Assembly (NCBI GenBank): GCA_002345965.1
Contig: DDTF01000034.1
Location: forward strand, 49,450-113,449
DNA: 64,000 nucleotides
From: Flammeovirgaceae bacterium UBA2371
Lineage (GTDB): Bacteria > Bacteroidota > Bacteroidia > Cytophagales > Cyclobacteriaceae
Reading direction: 5' to 3'
Position numbers and translations under genes: made by a program. The notes under the pieces are model-generated. The model saw only the letters and a program-made list of their open reading frames with translations. It was not told the origin of the DNA and made no database searches. Each line of letters opens with the position of its first letter. Position 1 is the stretch's first letter. Below are positions 1-8,052 of this stretch, one piece after another.

Positions 1-152
1 GGGCTAAAAAGAAGCTTGACGATGAAGCGCTAAAAATTAATTTTGACTGGCCAGCCAAACCCCAATGGGTGGAGAACTTTACAAAAGCCTGTGAAATGGG
101 CTTTTCCAGCGATTTAATCGCCACTTTCAAAAGTGATGTGAAACCAGCATAA
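1..152 (+). CDS. C-terminal fragment of an unidentified protein
   Basis: Reading from base 3, an open frame runs without a stop from the window edge to a TAA at 150-152, giving the last 49 residues of a protein that begins upstream. The fragment is charged and ends in FKSDVKPA. No signal peptide or membrane segment can be judged from it, and I do not recognise the family. It is transcribed in the same direction as the desaturase gene that follows about 105 bases later. Confidence 0.6.
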   Translation, partial: AKKKLDDEALKINFDWPAKPQWVENFTKACEMGFSSDLIATFKSDVKPA

Positions 153-258
153 ACCGCTGGAATATTTTTCACTACATCTTGTCACAAATCCTGTACTTCT
201 TTGTCTTCATTAAAGCAGCCATAACCAGGCTTGTTTAATTAAAGTAACCTAAATCTAC

Positions 259-1029
259 ATGAAGATCATTCTCATTTTTTTTATAGCGCACTGGTACCTG
301 TCGCTATTTTTTCAGACATTTTTCCTTCATCGTTATGCGTCTCACAAGGCGTTTACCATGAATAAATTTACTGAAAAAGTGTTCTTTGTATTAACCTGGA
401 TATTCCAGGGCTCCAATTACCTCAGTCCTTTTGGATATGGCGTCATGCACCGCATGCACCATGCCTATGCGGATACTGAGGACGATCCCCATTCACCCAA
501 ATACGATGAAAGCATTTGGAAAATGATGTGGAAAACCAAAACCATCTATTCAGCCATCGCCAACGGTTCGATGGTGCCGGAAAAACGTTTCACTGAAGGC
601 GTTCCTAAATGGGAGGCGTTTGACAAAATCGCCAGATCATGGCCATCGCGTTTGTTCTGGGGTGCATTATATGTAGGCATGTATGTACAGTTTGCCGAAT
701 ACTGGTGGCTGTGGCTGTTATTGCCATTGCAGTTTTTGTTCAGCCCGATTCACGGTGCCATCATCAACTGGTTTGCGCACAAATACGGCTACCGCAATTT
801 TGAAGTAGGAGATACGTCTCGCAACTTCCTGCCGGTAGACTTCCTGATGATGGGAGAGAGCTACCACAACAATCATCACAAAAATGGTGGTCGTGCAAAT
901 TTTGGAGGCATCCGCTGGCATGAAATTGACCCTACCTATCAGGTGATTAAAGTATTGAACAAGCTGAATATTATTCAGTTGGCCAAACAGCGTGAATTGA
1001 CAGTGGAGACAGTGAACAAAGCAGCTTAA
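259..1029 (+). CDS. Membrane fatty acid desaturase (acyl-CoA delta-9 type)
   Basis: The 256-residue product is an integral membrane di-iron desaturase that would put a double bond into an acyl chain to keep membranes fluid. The three histidine clusters of the stearoyl-CoA desaturase family are visible: HRYASH (about residues 24-29), HRMHH (about 64-68) and HNNHH (about 203-207), plus an NWFAHKYG segment that supplies a further His. Hydrophobic stretches lie at the N-terminus and around residues 135-160. It is somewhat short for the family, lacking a long N-terminal extension. A cold shock protein and a DEAD-box helicase lie downstream, so a role in cold adaptation is plausible, but co-regulation is inference. 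Exact position specificity cannot be read from the sequence. Confidence 0.9.
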   Translation: MKIILIFFIAHWYLSLFFQTFFLHRYASHKAFTMNKFTEKVFFVLTWIFQGSNYLSPFGYGVMHRMHHAYADTEDDPHSPKYDESIWKMMWKTKTIYSAIANGSMVPEKRFTEGVPKWEAFDKIARSWPSRLFWGALYVGMYVQFAEYWWLWLLLPLQFLFSPIHGAIINWFAHKYGYRNFEVGDTSRNFLPVDFLMMGESYHNNHHKNGGRANFGGIRWHEIDPTYQVIKVLNKLNIIQLAKQRELTVETVNKAA

Positions 1030-1047
1030 AAAGCAACTTATTTGATA

Positions 1048-1087
1048 AAACAGACGGGCGAGAGGTGATCTCGCCTTGTCTGTTTAT
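1048..1087 (+). terminator. Stem-loop terminator after the desaturase gene
   Basis: AACAGAC pairs with GTCTGTT and, inside it, GGCGAGA pairs with TCTCGCC around a GGTGA loop. The U tract after the stem is short and interrupted, so termination may be partial. Confidence 0.6.
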
Positions 1088-1201
1088 TAGAGGGCTAACC
1101 AATGTTCCCCAAGTGCCGCTAAAGGGGCTATTTTAAATAAAATTGATGAATTTGAATAATTCTGCTTACATTGCGAGATTATTTAACAATCAATATTACT
1201 A

Positions 1202-1396
1202 ATGAAACAAGGAACAGTTAAGTTTTTCAATCAAACCAAAGGATTTGGTTTCGTACGTGAAGAGGAATCAGAGCAGGAGTATTTTGTACACGTAACCGGC
1301 CTTATTGATGAAGTTCGCGAGAACGACAAAATTACCTTCGAATTGAAAGAAGGTAAAAAAGGCTTGAATGCCGTCAATGTACGATTAATGGATTAA
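1202..1396 (+). CDS. CspA-family cold shock protein
   Basis: A 64-residue single cold-shock domain that binds single-stranded nucleic acid and melts RNA structure. The RNP1 motif KGFGFV (about residues 13-18) and RNP2-like YFVHV (about 27-31) are intact, and the length matches CspA proteins. A strong terminator follows, so the gene is probably monocistronic. The DEAD-box helicase gene downstream is a common functional partner in cold-induced RNA remodelling. A leader of unknown length precedes the ATG; thermosensing by the 5' UTR, known for some csp genes, cannot be shown here. Confidence 0.92.
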   Translation: MKQGTVKFFNQTKGFGFVREEESEQEYFVHVTGLIDEVRENDKITFELKEGKKGLNAVNVRLMD

Positions 1397-1415
1397 TCAT
1401 CTTATGAGTGCATAT

Positions 1416-1445
1416 AAAGCCCCGATATTTTCGGGGCTTTTTTTT
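1416..1445 (+). terminator. Rho-independent terminator after the cold shock gene
   Basis: AAAGCCCCGA pairs perfectly with TCGGGGCTTT across a five-base loop, followed by an unbroken T run through 1445. A textbook intrinsic terminator. Confidence 0.93.
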
Positions 1446-1528
1446 GAACCCTGACACCCCGTGAACCCTATAACCTTCACATCGTCAATCGGTTATCATC
1501 ATTATTTTTTAATCAACAACTCAATTAA

Positions 1529-2758
1529 GTGAAATTTGAAGAGTTTAATTTAAGCTCAGCGCTGCTGGATGGTCTCAACGCCATGGGTTTTACACAACCC
1601 ACGCCCATCCAGGAACAAGCCATTCCCTCCATTATGGCGGGAAAAGACATTGTAGCCTCTGCACAAACAGGCACAGGTAAAACCGCTGCCTATCTGCTAC
1701 CGATCTTGGATAAGATCAGCAAGCAGGAAAATCATCACATCAATACATTGATATTGGTACCCACCCGCGAACTGGCCTTACAAATCGATCAGCAGGTAGA
1801 AGGGTTTGGCTATTTCCTCAACGCAAGTTCTATCTCCGTGTACGGAGGAGGCAGCGGAGCCATCTGGGACCAGCAACGAAAAGCATTGGAGTCAGGTGCC
1901 GACATTATCATCGCCACTCCGGGTCGTCTTATTGCACACCTGGCATCAGGAACGGTAAACTTCAAACACATCGAGCACCTTGTGCTGGACGAAGCCGACC
2001 GCATGCTTGATATGGGATTCTATGAGGACCTCATCAAGATTGTAAGTCATTTGCCAGTTAAAAGACAAACATTGATGTTCTCTGCTACCATGCCTCCGCG
2101 CATTCGAACATTGGCCAACAAAATATTAATTGAGCCGGAACAGATTTCAATTTCCATTTCAAAGCCCGCGGAAGGCATATTGCAGCAGGCCTACATGGTT
2201 TATGATACGCAAAAAGTAGAGTTGCTCACGCATCTGTTGAATCAGGAGCATTATTCAAGCATCATCATCTTCGCCTCCACCAAAGACAATGTGAAAAAGC
2301 TGGAGTCGGTGCTGAGGCGCAATGGTATATCGGTGAAAGCATTTCACTCCGATCTGGAACAGCAGGAACGGGAGCATATCATGCGTGAATTCAAGAGCAA
2401 GAAAATATCCACCATCATCGGCACTGATATTTTATCACGGGGTATTGATGTAGAAGGTATCGACCTGGTAGTAAATTTTGATGCACCTCCTGATCCCGAA
2501 GATTACATCCATCGCATTGGCCGTACCGCCAGGGCACAACGCACAGGTACTGCCATTACATTTGTGAATGATAAAGACCAGCAAAAGTTTGCTAGCATAG
2601 AAAAGCTGATAGGTAGAGAAATTCCCAAGGAAGTGCCTCCCATGGATTTGGGAGAAACTCCCGTGTACAATCCCGGGGCCAAACGGAAACCATCATTTGG
2701 CAAAAGAAGACCTCCATTTAGAAATCAGAAAGGGAGAAGACCACCAAAGAAGAATTAA
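1529..2758 (+). CDS. DEAD-box ATP-dependent RNA helicase (RhlE-like)
   Basis: A 409-residue helicase with the full motif series: Q motif (GFTQPTPIQ), motif I AQTGTGKT, Ia PTRELALQ, Ib TPGRL, II DEAD, III SAT, V TDILSRGIDV and VI HRIGRTAR. A lysine/arginine-rich tail (about residues 380-409) probably adds non-specific RNA binding. The reading frame opens with GTG at 1529, immediately before a good N-terminal Q-motif region, and no nearby ATG fits better. It unwinds short RNA duplexes in ribosome assembly or mRNA turnover. The gene follows the cold shock gene and is convergent with the response regulator gene, with only 15 bases between them. Confidence 0.93.
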   Translation: MKFEEFNLSSALLDGLNAMGFTQPTPIQEQAIPSIMAGKDIVASAQTGTGKTAAYLLPILDKISKQENHHINTLILVPTRELALQIDQQVEGFGYFLNASSISVYGGGSGAIWDQQRKALESGADIIIATPGRLIAHLASGTVNFKHIEHLVLDEADRMLDMGFYEDLIKIVSHLPVKRQTLMFSATMPPRIRTLANKILIEPEQISISISKPAEGILQQAYMVYDTQKVELLTHLLNQEHYSSIIIFASTKDNVKKLESVLRRNGISVKAFHSDLEQQEREHIMREFKSKKISTIIGTDILSRGIDVEGIDLVVNFDAPPDPEDYIHRIGRTARAQRTGTAITFVNDKDQQKFASIEKLIGREIPKEVPPMDLGETPVYNPGAKRKPSFGKRRPPFRNQKGRRPPKKN

Positions 2759-2773
2759 AAGGAGAGGAGCTGT

Positions 2774-3460
2774 TTACAAAATCATTTTCATTGCAGCCTC
2801 TTTGTAGCTGGCTCCGATAGGAATTTTTTTGGTTCCAATTTGTACTTGATTGCCCTCTACCACTTTCACCTTGGAGATGTTTACAATATACGATTTGTGG
2901 ATTCGGACAAATTGGTGATGGGGTAAGGTCTCACTTAATTTCTTCAGCGATTCAAGTGCCACAATTCGCTGGCCGTCTTCTGTAAAGTACGAAACATATT
3001 CCTTTAGCCCTTCAATGTAGAGTATATTGTCGGGTTGGATACGAAATATTTTGTGGCCAGAATTGATGCTGATAAATGCATTGCCTTGCCGCGCATATTC
3101 CTGACCTGTTATTTGAGGAGATACTTTTTGTACGCTATAAAGGAAACGTTCAAACGAAATGGGTTTGACCAGATAATCTGCAACATCCAATTGATAACCC
3201 TCCAATGCATAATCGGGATAGGCAGTGGTAAAAATTACAGTGGGTTTATTTTTTAGGCCCTTCAGAAAGTCTATACCTGTAAGCGTTGGCATTTGTATAT
3301 CAAGAAACAATAGATCCAATTGATCAATCTTTTCACTTTTAATTAAGTCAATTGGATTTTTAAACTGACCAATAAGTTCCAGCTGGGGCATTCGTTGTAC
3401 ATATTCTGTCAGCAAGGTCCTTGCCAGCTCTTCGTCATCTACGATAGCGCACTTAATCAT
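2774..3460 (-). CDS. LytTR-family response regulator
   Basis: A 228-residue transcription regulator: receiver domain (about 1-120) with acidic pocket DDEE at 8-11, phosphoacceptor D54 in FLDIQMP and the conserved Lys in VKPIS; then a LytTR DNA-binding domain (about 135-228). Its start codon overlaps the stop of the histidine kinase gene by four bases (ATGA), so the two are translationally coupled. LytTR proteins bind pairs of short direct repeats about 21 bp apart on one DNA face. Such pairs precede the three plus-strand units at 4679, 5542 and 8053, making these the likely targets (inference). Confidence 0.93.
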   Translation of the reverse strand: MIKCAIVDDEELARTLLTEYVQRMPQLELIGQFKNPIDLIKSEKIDQLDLLFLDIQMPTLTGIDFLKGLKNKPTVIFTTAYPDYALEGYQLDVADYLVKPISFERFLYSVQKVSPQITGQEYARQGNAFISINSGHKIFRIQPDNILYIEGLKEYVSYFTEDGQRIVALESLKKLSETLPHHQFVRIHKSYIVNISKVKVVEGNQVQIGTKKIPIGASYKEAAMKMIL

Positions 3461-4521
3461 GGGGTCGGAATTATATCAATTTTCACTTTAAATGCCTTGT
3501 CCTTTTTAATTATTTCAATCTCATGTTGTCCAGGGTATATCAACTGCAACCTGCGCTTTACGTTTTCAATCCCTATTCCTCCTGCTTCATCTTTCTTTTC
3601 CAACTGATCGGATAAACTGTTCTCAGCAATAAATGTAACTCGACCTTCCTCATACTTTAAGCTAAATCGGGCCCACCCTTGATCACTGTTCTCAATATTG
3701 CTGTGCTTAAAGCTGTTTTCAACAAATGGGATAAATAGCATCGGTGCTATCATAATGTCTTTTGTTACATCGGTCTCAAAAACTATATTATTAATCTCAC
3801 TGTCTTTCATTTTTTGCAGTGAGATATAGTTATTCATATAGTTAATCTCCTTGCTGATCGGAACCAGATCCTGCTCTCCGCATTCATACAAAACGTACCG
3901 CAGCATTTCAGATAACTTCATGATAGTATCTGGCGCCTTGTCTGATTTAATTAAGGATAAGGTGTATACATTGTTGAGTGTATTGAATAGAAAATGAGGA
4001 TTGATCTGATATTTCAAAAACTTTAGTTCCGAGTTTAAATTTTCACCCTTTAGTAAGGCTGCTTCTACTTCTCTCTTGTTGGCGATTTGAGAAAGTTTCA
4101 GTAATGAAGAAATAAGAATAAGAATTAAGCTTGGGATTATACTAAAGAAATATTTCGCCAAAAAGAAAGGCCTTCTGCCACGGCCATCAAAATCCGGGGG
4201 AGGTGTGCGCGAGAAGGGCTGAAAATTATTTACAGGTTGCACAAAATTTTCAGACAGATAGGCAAACAAGATCAGCGCAATCAAATTGAATGCAACAAAT
4301 GCGAAGTACTCTTTTTTAACATAGAATTTGGGAATGAGTATTTCCATGTTGAAATACACTATTGGTAATTGCATACCAATCAGGAACAAGGCTCTTTTTA
4401 CGGCAAATTCAATAGGAAATCGGTCGGAGAGGAAATAGATAACAATACCGAGATACACAAGCCAGGTGCCAAGGTGTATGAGGAGGACTCTGGTTCTAAT
4501 TTTTCCTTTTAAGGGTAGCAT
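3457..4521 (-). CDS. LytS/YehU-type sensor histidine kinase
   Basis: A 354-residue membrane kinase. The N-terminal half (about 1-140) carries four hydrophobic segments without an obvious periplasmic sensor domain, followed by a short linker. The His_kinase domain has phosphoacceptor H176 in INPHFLFNTLN, and a degenerate HATPase region follows (NSFKHS as N box; GGIGIENVKRRL as G box). This is the usual Bacteroidota partner of a LytTR regulator and is encoded directly upstream of it with a four-base overlap. The signal sensed is unknown; linkage to Spy-like secreted proteins suggests an envelope signal. Confidence 0.93.
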   Translation of the reverse strand: MLPLKGKIRTRVLLIHLGTWLVYLGIVIYFLSDRFPIEFAVKRALFLIGMQLPIVYFNMEILIPKFYVKKEYFAFVAFNLIALILFAYLSENFVQPVNNFQPFSRTPPPDFDGRGRRPFFLAKYFFSIIPSLILILISSLLKLSQIANKREVEAALLKGENLNSELKFLKYQINPHFLFNTLNNVYTLSLIKSDKAPDTIMKLSEMLRYVLYECGEQDLVPISKEINYMNNYISLQKMKDSEINNIVFETDVTKDIMIAPMLFIPFVENSFKHSNIENSDQGWARFSLKYEEGRVTFIAENSLSDQLEKKDEAGGIGIENVKRRLQLIYPGQHEIEIIKKDKAFKVKIDIIPTP

Positions 4522-4562
4522 TTCTGCAAAAGTAAGTATTTGTGGTCAACTGCTTGTACTTG

Positions 4563-4620
4563 ATTGTTGAGGTTTAGGCCTTGTTGGTTTAGTCATTGAA
4601 GGCCTTCATTGAAAGGTTGA
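4563..4620 (+). promoter_or_regulatory. Candidate LytTR direct-repeat site before the Spy-like pair
   Basis: Boxes ATTGTTGA (4563-4570) and TTGGTTTA (4584-4591) are 21 bp apart, and AAGGTTGA (4613-4620) is 29 bp further on. The same 21 + 29 spacing recurs before the gene at 8053. A 12-bp palindrome TGAAGGCCTTCA lies between the second and third boxes at 4597-4608. The site is in the divergent region shared with the kinase/regulator operon, so it may also serve autoregulation. Confidence 0.6.
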
Positions 4621-4678
4621 AACGAGGCTTAATCTTTTTCAGTTAATTAAACTCAAAGGAGAAACAAATTTAATAATT

Positions 4679-5050
4679 ATGAAAAAAGCAGCATGGATAG
4701 CAGTGGTTGGAGTGATGATTGCCAGCTATAGTTTTGGTCAGGATAATAAATCCCAAAGCAAAAAAGAAGATGTGCCCAGAGATGTGCACATATCTAATAC
4801 AATGAAGGAGAAGCTTAACCTGACTGAAGCACAATATGAAAAGGTACTTGAAGTAAACAAAGACATGGAGCTCACGCGAAAGGAAGCAATGGCAAAAATG
4901 AAAGCTTCAAGAAAGGAACATGCGGATCAATTAAAGGAGATACTTACTGAGGAGCAATGGAAGAAATGGAGTGAGATGAAACGACCAGGCAAGAAAGGCA
5001 GACCAGGCAGAGGGCCTGGAATGAGAGGACATGATGATGACGAAGGATGA
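4679..5050 (+). CDS. Secreted Spy/CpxP-like small protein
   Basis: A 123-residue protein with a Sec signal peptide (about 1-20, ending SYSFGQ), a charged helical body (about 35-105) containing the LNLTEAQYEKV segment, which resembles the LTxxQ signature of periplasmic Spy/CpxP proteins, and a Gly/Arg/Pro-rich tail ending in HDDDEG. Such proteins are periplasmic helper or stress-sensing proteins; the specific role here is unknown. The gene overlaps the next by four bases. It lies opposite the LytS/LytTR pair and has the candidate regulator boxes upstream. The tail could bind metals, but that is speculation. Confidence 0.7.
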   Translation: MKKAAWIAVVGVMIASYSFGQDNKSQSKKEDVPRDVHISNTMKEKLNLTEAQYEKVLEVNKDMELTRKEAMAKMKASRKEHADQLKEILTEEQWKKWSEMKRPGKKGRPGRGPGMRGHDDDEG

Positions 5051-5433
5051 GGCATTTAGTTGTTTTCCTTTTCTTTTTGTTGCCTGGTTTAACATTTGCT
5101 CAAAGGGATCAAGGCACGCAGATCAAGCTGATGAGTGTGCAGCGTTTAGAACTGGATGACCTTCAATTGCAGGTGGCCGATAGAATAGAAGCACAATATC
5201 AACAGCGGTTGAAGGAGGCAATCAAGATTATTCCTGTGGATAGAAAAGAGGCTTATTTAAAGATAGCGCTGGCGATCTTGAATGCCAACAATCAGTACCT
5301 GAGTATTCTTAATGCAAAACAGCGGATCATTTGGGAAGAAATTTTGTCTTCGCAAACAGAAATGAACCATCAAATACAACTTCAGTTAAACAGTGAACGA
5401 AGATCAAGGACAATTGCCCTCGCAGTAAGATAA
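5047..5433 (+). CDS. Secreted helical protein, probable Spy-like partner
   Basis: A 128-residue protein with a clear signal peptide (RHLVVFLFFLLPGLTFAQ) and a predicted all-helical mature region rich in Gln, Leu, Arg and Glu. The start codon overlaps the stop of the preceding Spy-like gene (ATGA), so the pair is co-translated and the products may interact. The segment ILNAKQRIIWEEIL resembles the second half of an LTxxQ helical hairpin, but the motif is weak. No enzyme motif is visible. Confidence 0.65.
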   Translation: MRHLVVFLFFLLPGLTFAQRDQGTQIKLMSVQRLELDDLQLQVADRIEAQYQQRLKEAIKIIPVDRKEAYLKIALAILNANNQYLSILNAKQRIIWEEILSSQTEMNHQIQLQLNSERRSRTIALAVR

Positions 5434-5449
5434 CTGTATGGGCATATCC

Positions 5450-5478
5450 TTGATTGAGAAATGCACCTTGTTGGTTGA
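5450..5478 (+). promoter_or_regulatory. Candidate LytTR direct-repeat site before the DUF4270 gene
   Basis: TTGATTGA (5450-5457) and TTGGTTGA (5471-5478) are 21 bp apart. The first box begins 92 bp before the ATG at 5542, exactly the offset seen for the lipoprotein gene at 8053. The A-tract after the first box (TGAGAAA) is also shared between the two sites. Confidence 0.6.
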
Positions 5479-5541
5479 ATATATTTCCAGGGAAGAATAT
5501 TGTGCTTCAATATTGCTGCCGTTTAAGTAGTGACTTTAGTT

Positions 5542-6906
5542 ATGAGAATGATATGGTGGGCTTCCATGGTGACTTTAATAATTGGTTGTGATAATTCATT
5601 GGAGAGCACCCTGGGTTTTAACAGTGTAACCTCTTCCATAGGAGGTGTTTACTTCATAGACACATTGTCGGTTGTTTCATCTACGCTACTAGTCGATTCA
5701 TTAGATACATCATCTTCTGGTAGAGTTTTGGTAGGGGCTTATCAGGACCCATACTTTGGAAAGACCTCCAGTCATTCCTACATGCAGTTTGGTTTACTGC
5801 TGTCAGAAGAAACTGGAGGGGTGGAGCAATGGACTATTAGCGATGAGGTATTGTTTGACAGAGCAGAATTGGTGCTGTACTACGATTCCTATTACTATGG
5901 TGATACTACAGTCAATCAATCCCTAAGTGTTTTTCAACTGAACGAGCCAATTACAGGACGATTAATAGGAGACTACGACTTTCTGGATACAACACCTTCA
6001 CTTTTCTATAGTTACGCTGGCCTCTACAATGTTAGTGAAACAAGCTACAATCCTGCGCCTATTGCTTCCTACTCGTATCGCCCTTTTCCAGGATCTGGCG
6101 ACTCACTGGAGATAGTCCTCGATAATTCAATAGGAAGAGCCTGGCTGGAATACAAGAAATCCAATGACCTGATCGTGCGTGATAACTCCTCCTTTGTCAA
6201 TGAATTTTATGGAGTGATGATAACCAACACCTCATCAGCCAATCAGTCTATAATTGGATTTGACGCTGAGAAAACAAAAATAAGACTTTGGTATTGGGAT
6301 CAGGAAAATGATGTGCGTGTGAGTAAGTATCGCGACTTTCCTTTATATCAGGCGGAGCTGCAATACAACAAAATTGAAACAGATCGTTCAGGTACTGCTT
6401 TATCATCCTTGTTTACGAATGTGGCGCTACCCTCATCAGCTACAGATGGAGAGGCATACATCCAGGGTGGGTCTGGTATTTTTACAAAACTTGAATTTCC
6501 CTCTGTAAATAAGCTAAGTAATATAGCCATACTTCAGGCTGAGTTGGTCATAACACCCAAGGTAGGAACCATTAGTGGCAATTTTCCTCTTCCTCCAACT
6601 TTGTCAGTCTACCTGGTTGATAAAAATAATACGCCTGTAGACGCTTTAGTAGATGCAGAAACCAATTTGATCCTTACTTCAACGCTGTACTTCGATGAGG
6701 ATTTTAATATCAAGAATTATTATTCCCTTACTATGACGGATTATCTGTCGTCATTGATCAATCAATCTGAAGAAGACTATCAGCTTTTAATAGGGGTAAC
6801 TAATCCAGGAACTGGCGGCACAATTGATCGAACTGTGCTGGGTACGGGCACGGAGGACATTCAACTTAAAATTTATTACACAAAACTAAATTCTAATTCA
6901 CAATGA
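5542..6906 (+). CDS. DUF4270-family lipoprotein
   Basis: From the ATG at 5542 the product has 454 residues; an in-frame GTG at 5530 is possible, but the ATG places a signal peptide with lipobox LIIGC correctly. The pattern of a short lipoprotein signal, an N-terminal IGGVYFIDTLSV strand and a repeated beta-rich body fits DUF4270, a Bacteroidota outer-surface family of unknown function. No catalytic residues are evident. The stop overlaps the kelch lipoprotein start by four bases, an arrangement that implies a shared complex or process at the cell surface. Upstream boxes suggest LytTR control. Confidence 0.8.
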   Translation: MRMIWWASMVTLIIGCDNSLESTLGFNSVTSSIGGVYFIDTLSVVSSTLLVDSLDTSSSGRVLVGAYQDPYFGKTSSHSYMQFGLLLSEETGGVEQWTISDEVLFDRAELVLYYDSYYYGDTTVNQSLSVFQLNEPITGRLIGDYDFLDTTPSLFYSYAGLYNVSETSYNPAPIASYSYRPFPGSGDSLEIVLDNSIGRAWLEYKKSNDLIVRDNSSFVNEFYGVMITNTSSANQSIIGFDAEKTKIRLWYWDQENDVRVSKYRDFPLYQAELQYNKIETDRSGTALSSLFTNVALPSSATDGEAYIQGGSGIFTKLEFPSVNKLSNIAILQAELVITPKVGTISGNFPLPPTLSVYLVDKNNTPVDALVDAETNLILTSTLYFDEDFNIKNYYSLTMTDYLSSLINQSEEDYQLLIGVTNPGTGGTIDRTVLGTGTEDIQLKIYYTKLNSNSQ

Positions 6907-7895
6907 AAATTAAAACGATAACCATTCTTAGTCTGTTTTTTCTCGCGCTGGGAGGGTGTACAGATGCTGTTATTACAGAAGATGAAGCATTGGGCAATTG
7001 GACACGCAAGTCAGACTTTGAAGGAGTGGGCCGAAGTGGAGCGGTATCGTTTATGATTGGAGAGCGTGTGTTTGTGGGCACAGGTTTTGATGGCACCAAT
7101 AGGCTAAGGGATTTTTGGGAATACAGTGCCACGTTGAATACCTGGTTTCGTATTGCTGACTTGCCAGGTGCAGCGAGAAACGGTGCGGTGGCTTTTGCCA
7201 TTGGCAATAAGGGATATGTGGGAACAGGTTATGATGGCACTAACCGATTGAATGATTTTTGGCAGTACGATCCGAATACCAATACTTGGACGGAAGTCGC
7301 AGCCTTTGCTGGTAGCGGCAGGTTTGGTGGGGTAGCAGTTACCATCGCAGGCAGAGGATTTATGGGAGCGGGCTACGATGGGAGTGATCTCAAAGATTGG
7401 TGGGAGTACGATGATGATAACGACACATGGATACAAAAGGTAAGTATAGGAGGCGCGAAACGCACCAATGCATTTGCTTTTGAACTCAATGGCAAAGGGT
7501 ATGTAGGTGGAGGACAAAACAACGGCATATTCGAAACTGACTTTTGGGAATACGATCCGGAGACCGATACATGGATAGGTAAAAATGACCTGGTGAATGA
7601 TGATGAAGAAGATGGTGATGATTATTCTTTGATTCGAAGCAGTGCAAGTACTTTTACACTTAATGGGTATGGTTATTTGGTAGGAGGATCTACCACAGAA
7701 ATGCTCAGTGATGTATGGGAGTATGAACCTGTATCGGATACATGGACGAATAAGACTTCATTCGAAGGAGTGGCGCGAGAAGATGCGATTGGATTTGCAG
7801 TGGGTAATTATGGATACATCACTACAGGAAGATCGCTTTCCCTGAGGTTTGATGACATATGGCAGTTTGATCCGTTCGAAACAGCAGATGAATAA
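6903..7895 (+). CDS. Kelch-repeat beta-propeller lipoprotein
   Basis: A 330-residue protein with a lipoprotein signal (LGGC lipobox near residue 18) followed by about six kelch blades. Each has the pattern hydrophobic strand, GxGYxG-like turn, FWEYDP and TWxxK; examples are DFWQYDPNTNTW and DFWEYDPETDTW. Six blades of about 50 residues form one propeller, usually a binding platform. An Asp/Glu-rich insert (about 233-242) interrupts blade five. It is translationally coupled to the DUF4270 gene by a four-base overlap and followed by a strong terminator. Its ligand is unknown. Confidence 0.88.
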   Translation: MKIKTITILSLFFLALGGCTDAVITEDEALGNWTRKSDFEGVGRSGAVSFMIGERVFVGTGFDGTNRLRDFWEYSATLNTWFRIADLPGAARNGAVAFAIGNKGYVGTGYDGTNRLNDFWQYDPNTNTWTEVAAFAGSGRFGGVAVTIAGRGFMGAGYDGSDLKDWWEYDDDNDTWIQKVSIGGAKRTNAFAFELNGKGYVGGGQNNGIFETDFWEYDPETDTWIGKNDLVNDDEEDGDDYSLIRSSASTFTLNGYGYLVGGSTTEMLSDVWEYEPVSDTWTNKTSFEGVAREDAIGFAVGNYGYITTGRSLSLRFDDIWQFDPFETADE

Positions 7896-7917
7896 AACAT
7901 AGTTTGGGTTAGGTGAT

Positions 7918-7945
7918 AAAAGTCGGGTAGAGATACCCGGCTTTT
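7918..7945 (+). terminator. Terminator after the kelch lipoprotein gene
   Basis: AGTCGGGTA pairs with TACCCGGCT (one G-U) around a GAGA tetraloop, flanked by AAA on the left and TTTT on the right. Confidence 0.88.
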
Positions 7946-7960
7946 ACAACACCTCGGCAA

Positions 7961-8018
7961 TTGGTTGAGAAAAATGGGCAGTTGGTTGAATAGTTCAAAA
8001 GATAAAACGATTGGTTGC
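7961..8018 (+). promoter_or_regulatory. Candidate LytTR direct-repeat site before the orphan lipoprotein
   Basis: This is the clearest of three related sites: TTGGTTGA at 7961-7968, an identical copy at 7982-7989 (21 bp apart) and TTGGTTGC at 8011-8018 (29 bp further). An A/T-rich TTAATTAAAC box follows at 8032-8041. The first box is 92 bp from the ATG at 8053. Confidence 0.65.
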
Positions 8019-8052
8019 GTTGAGGGATTGATTAATTAAACATTTAAAATTT

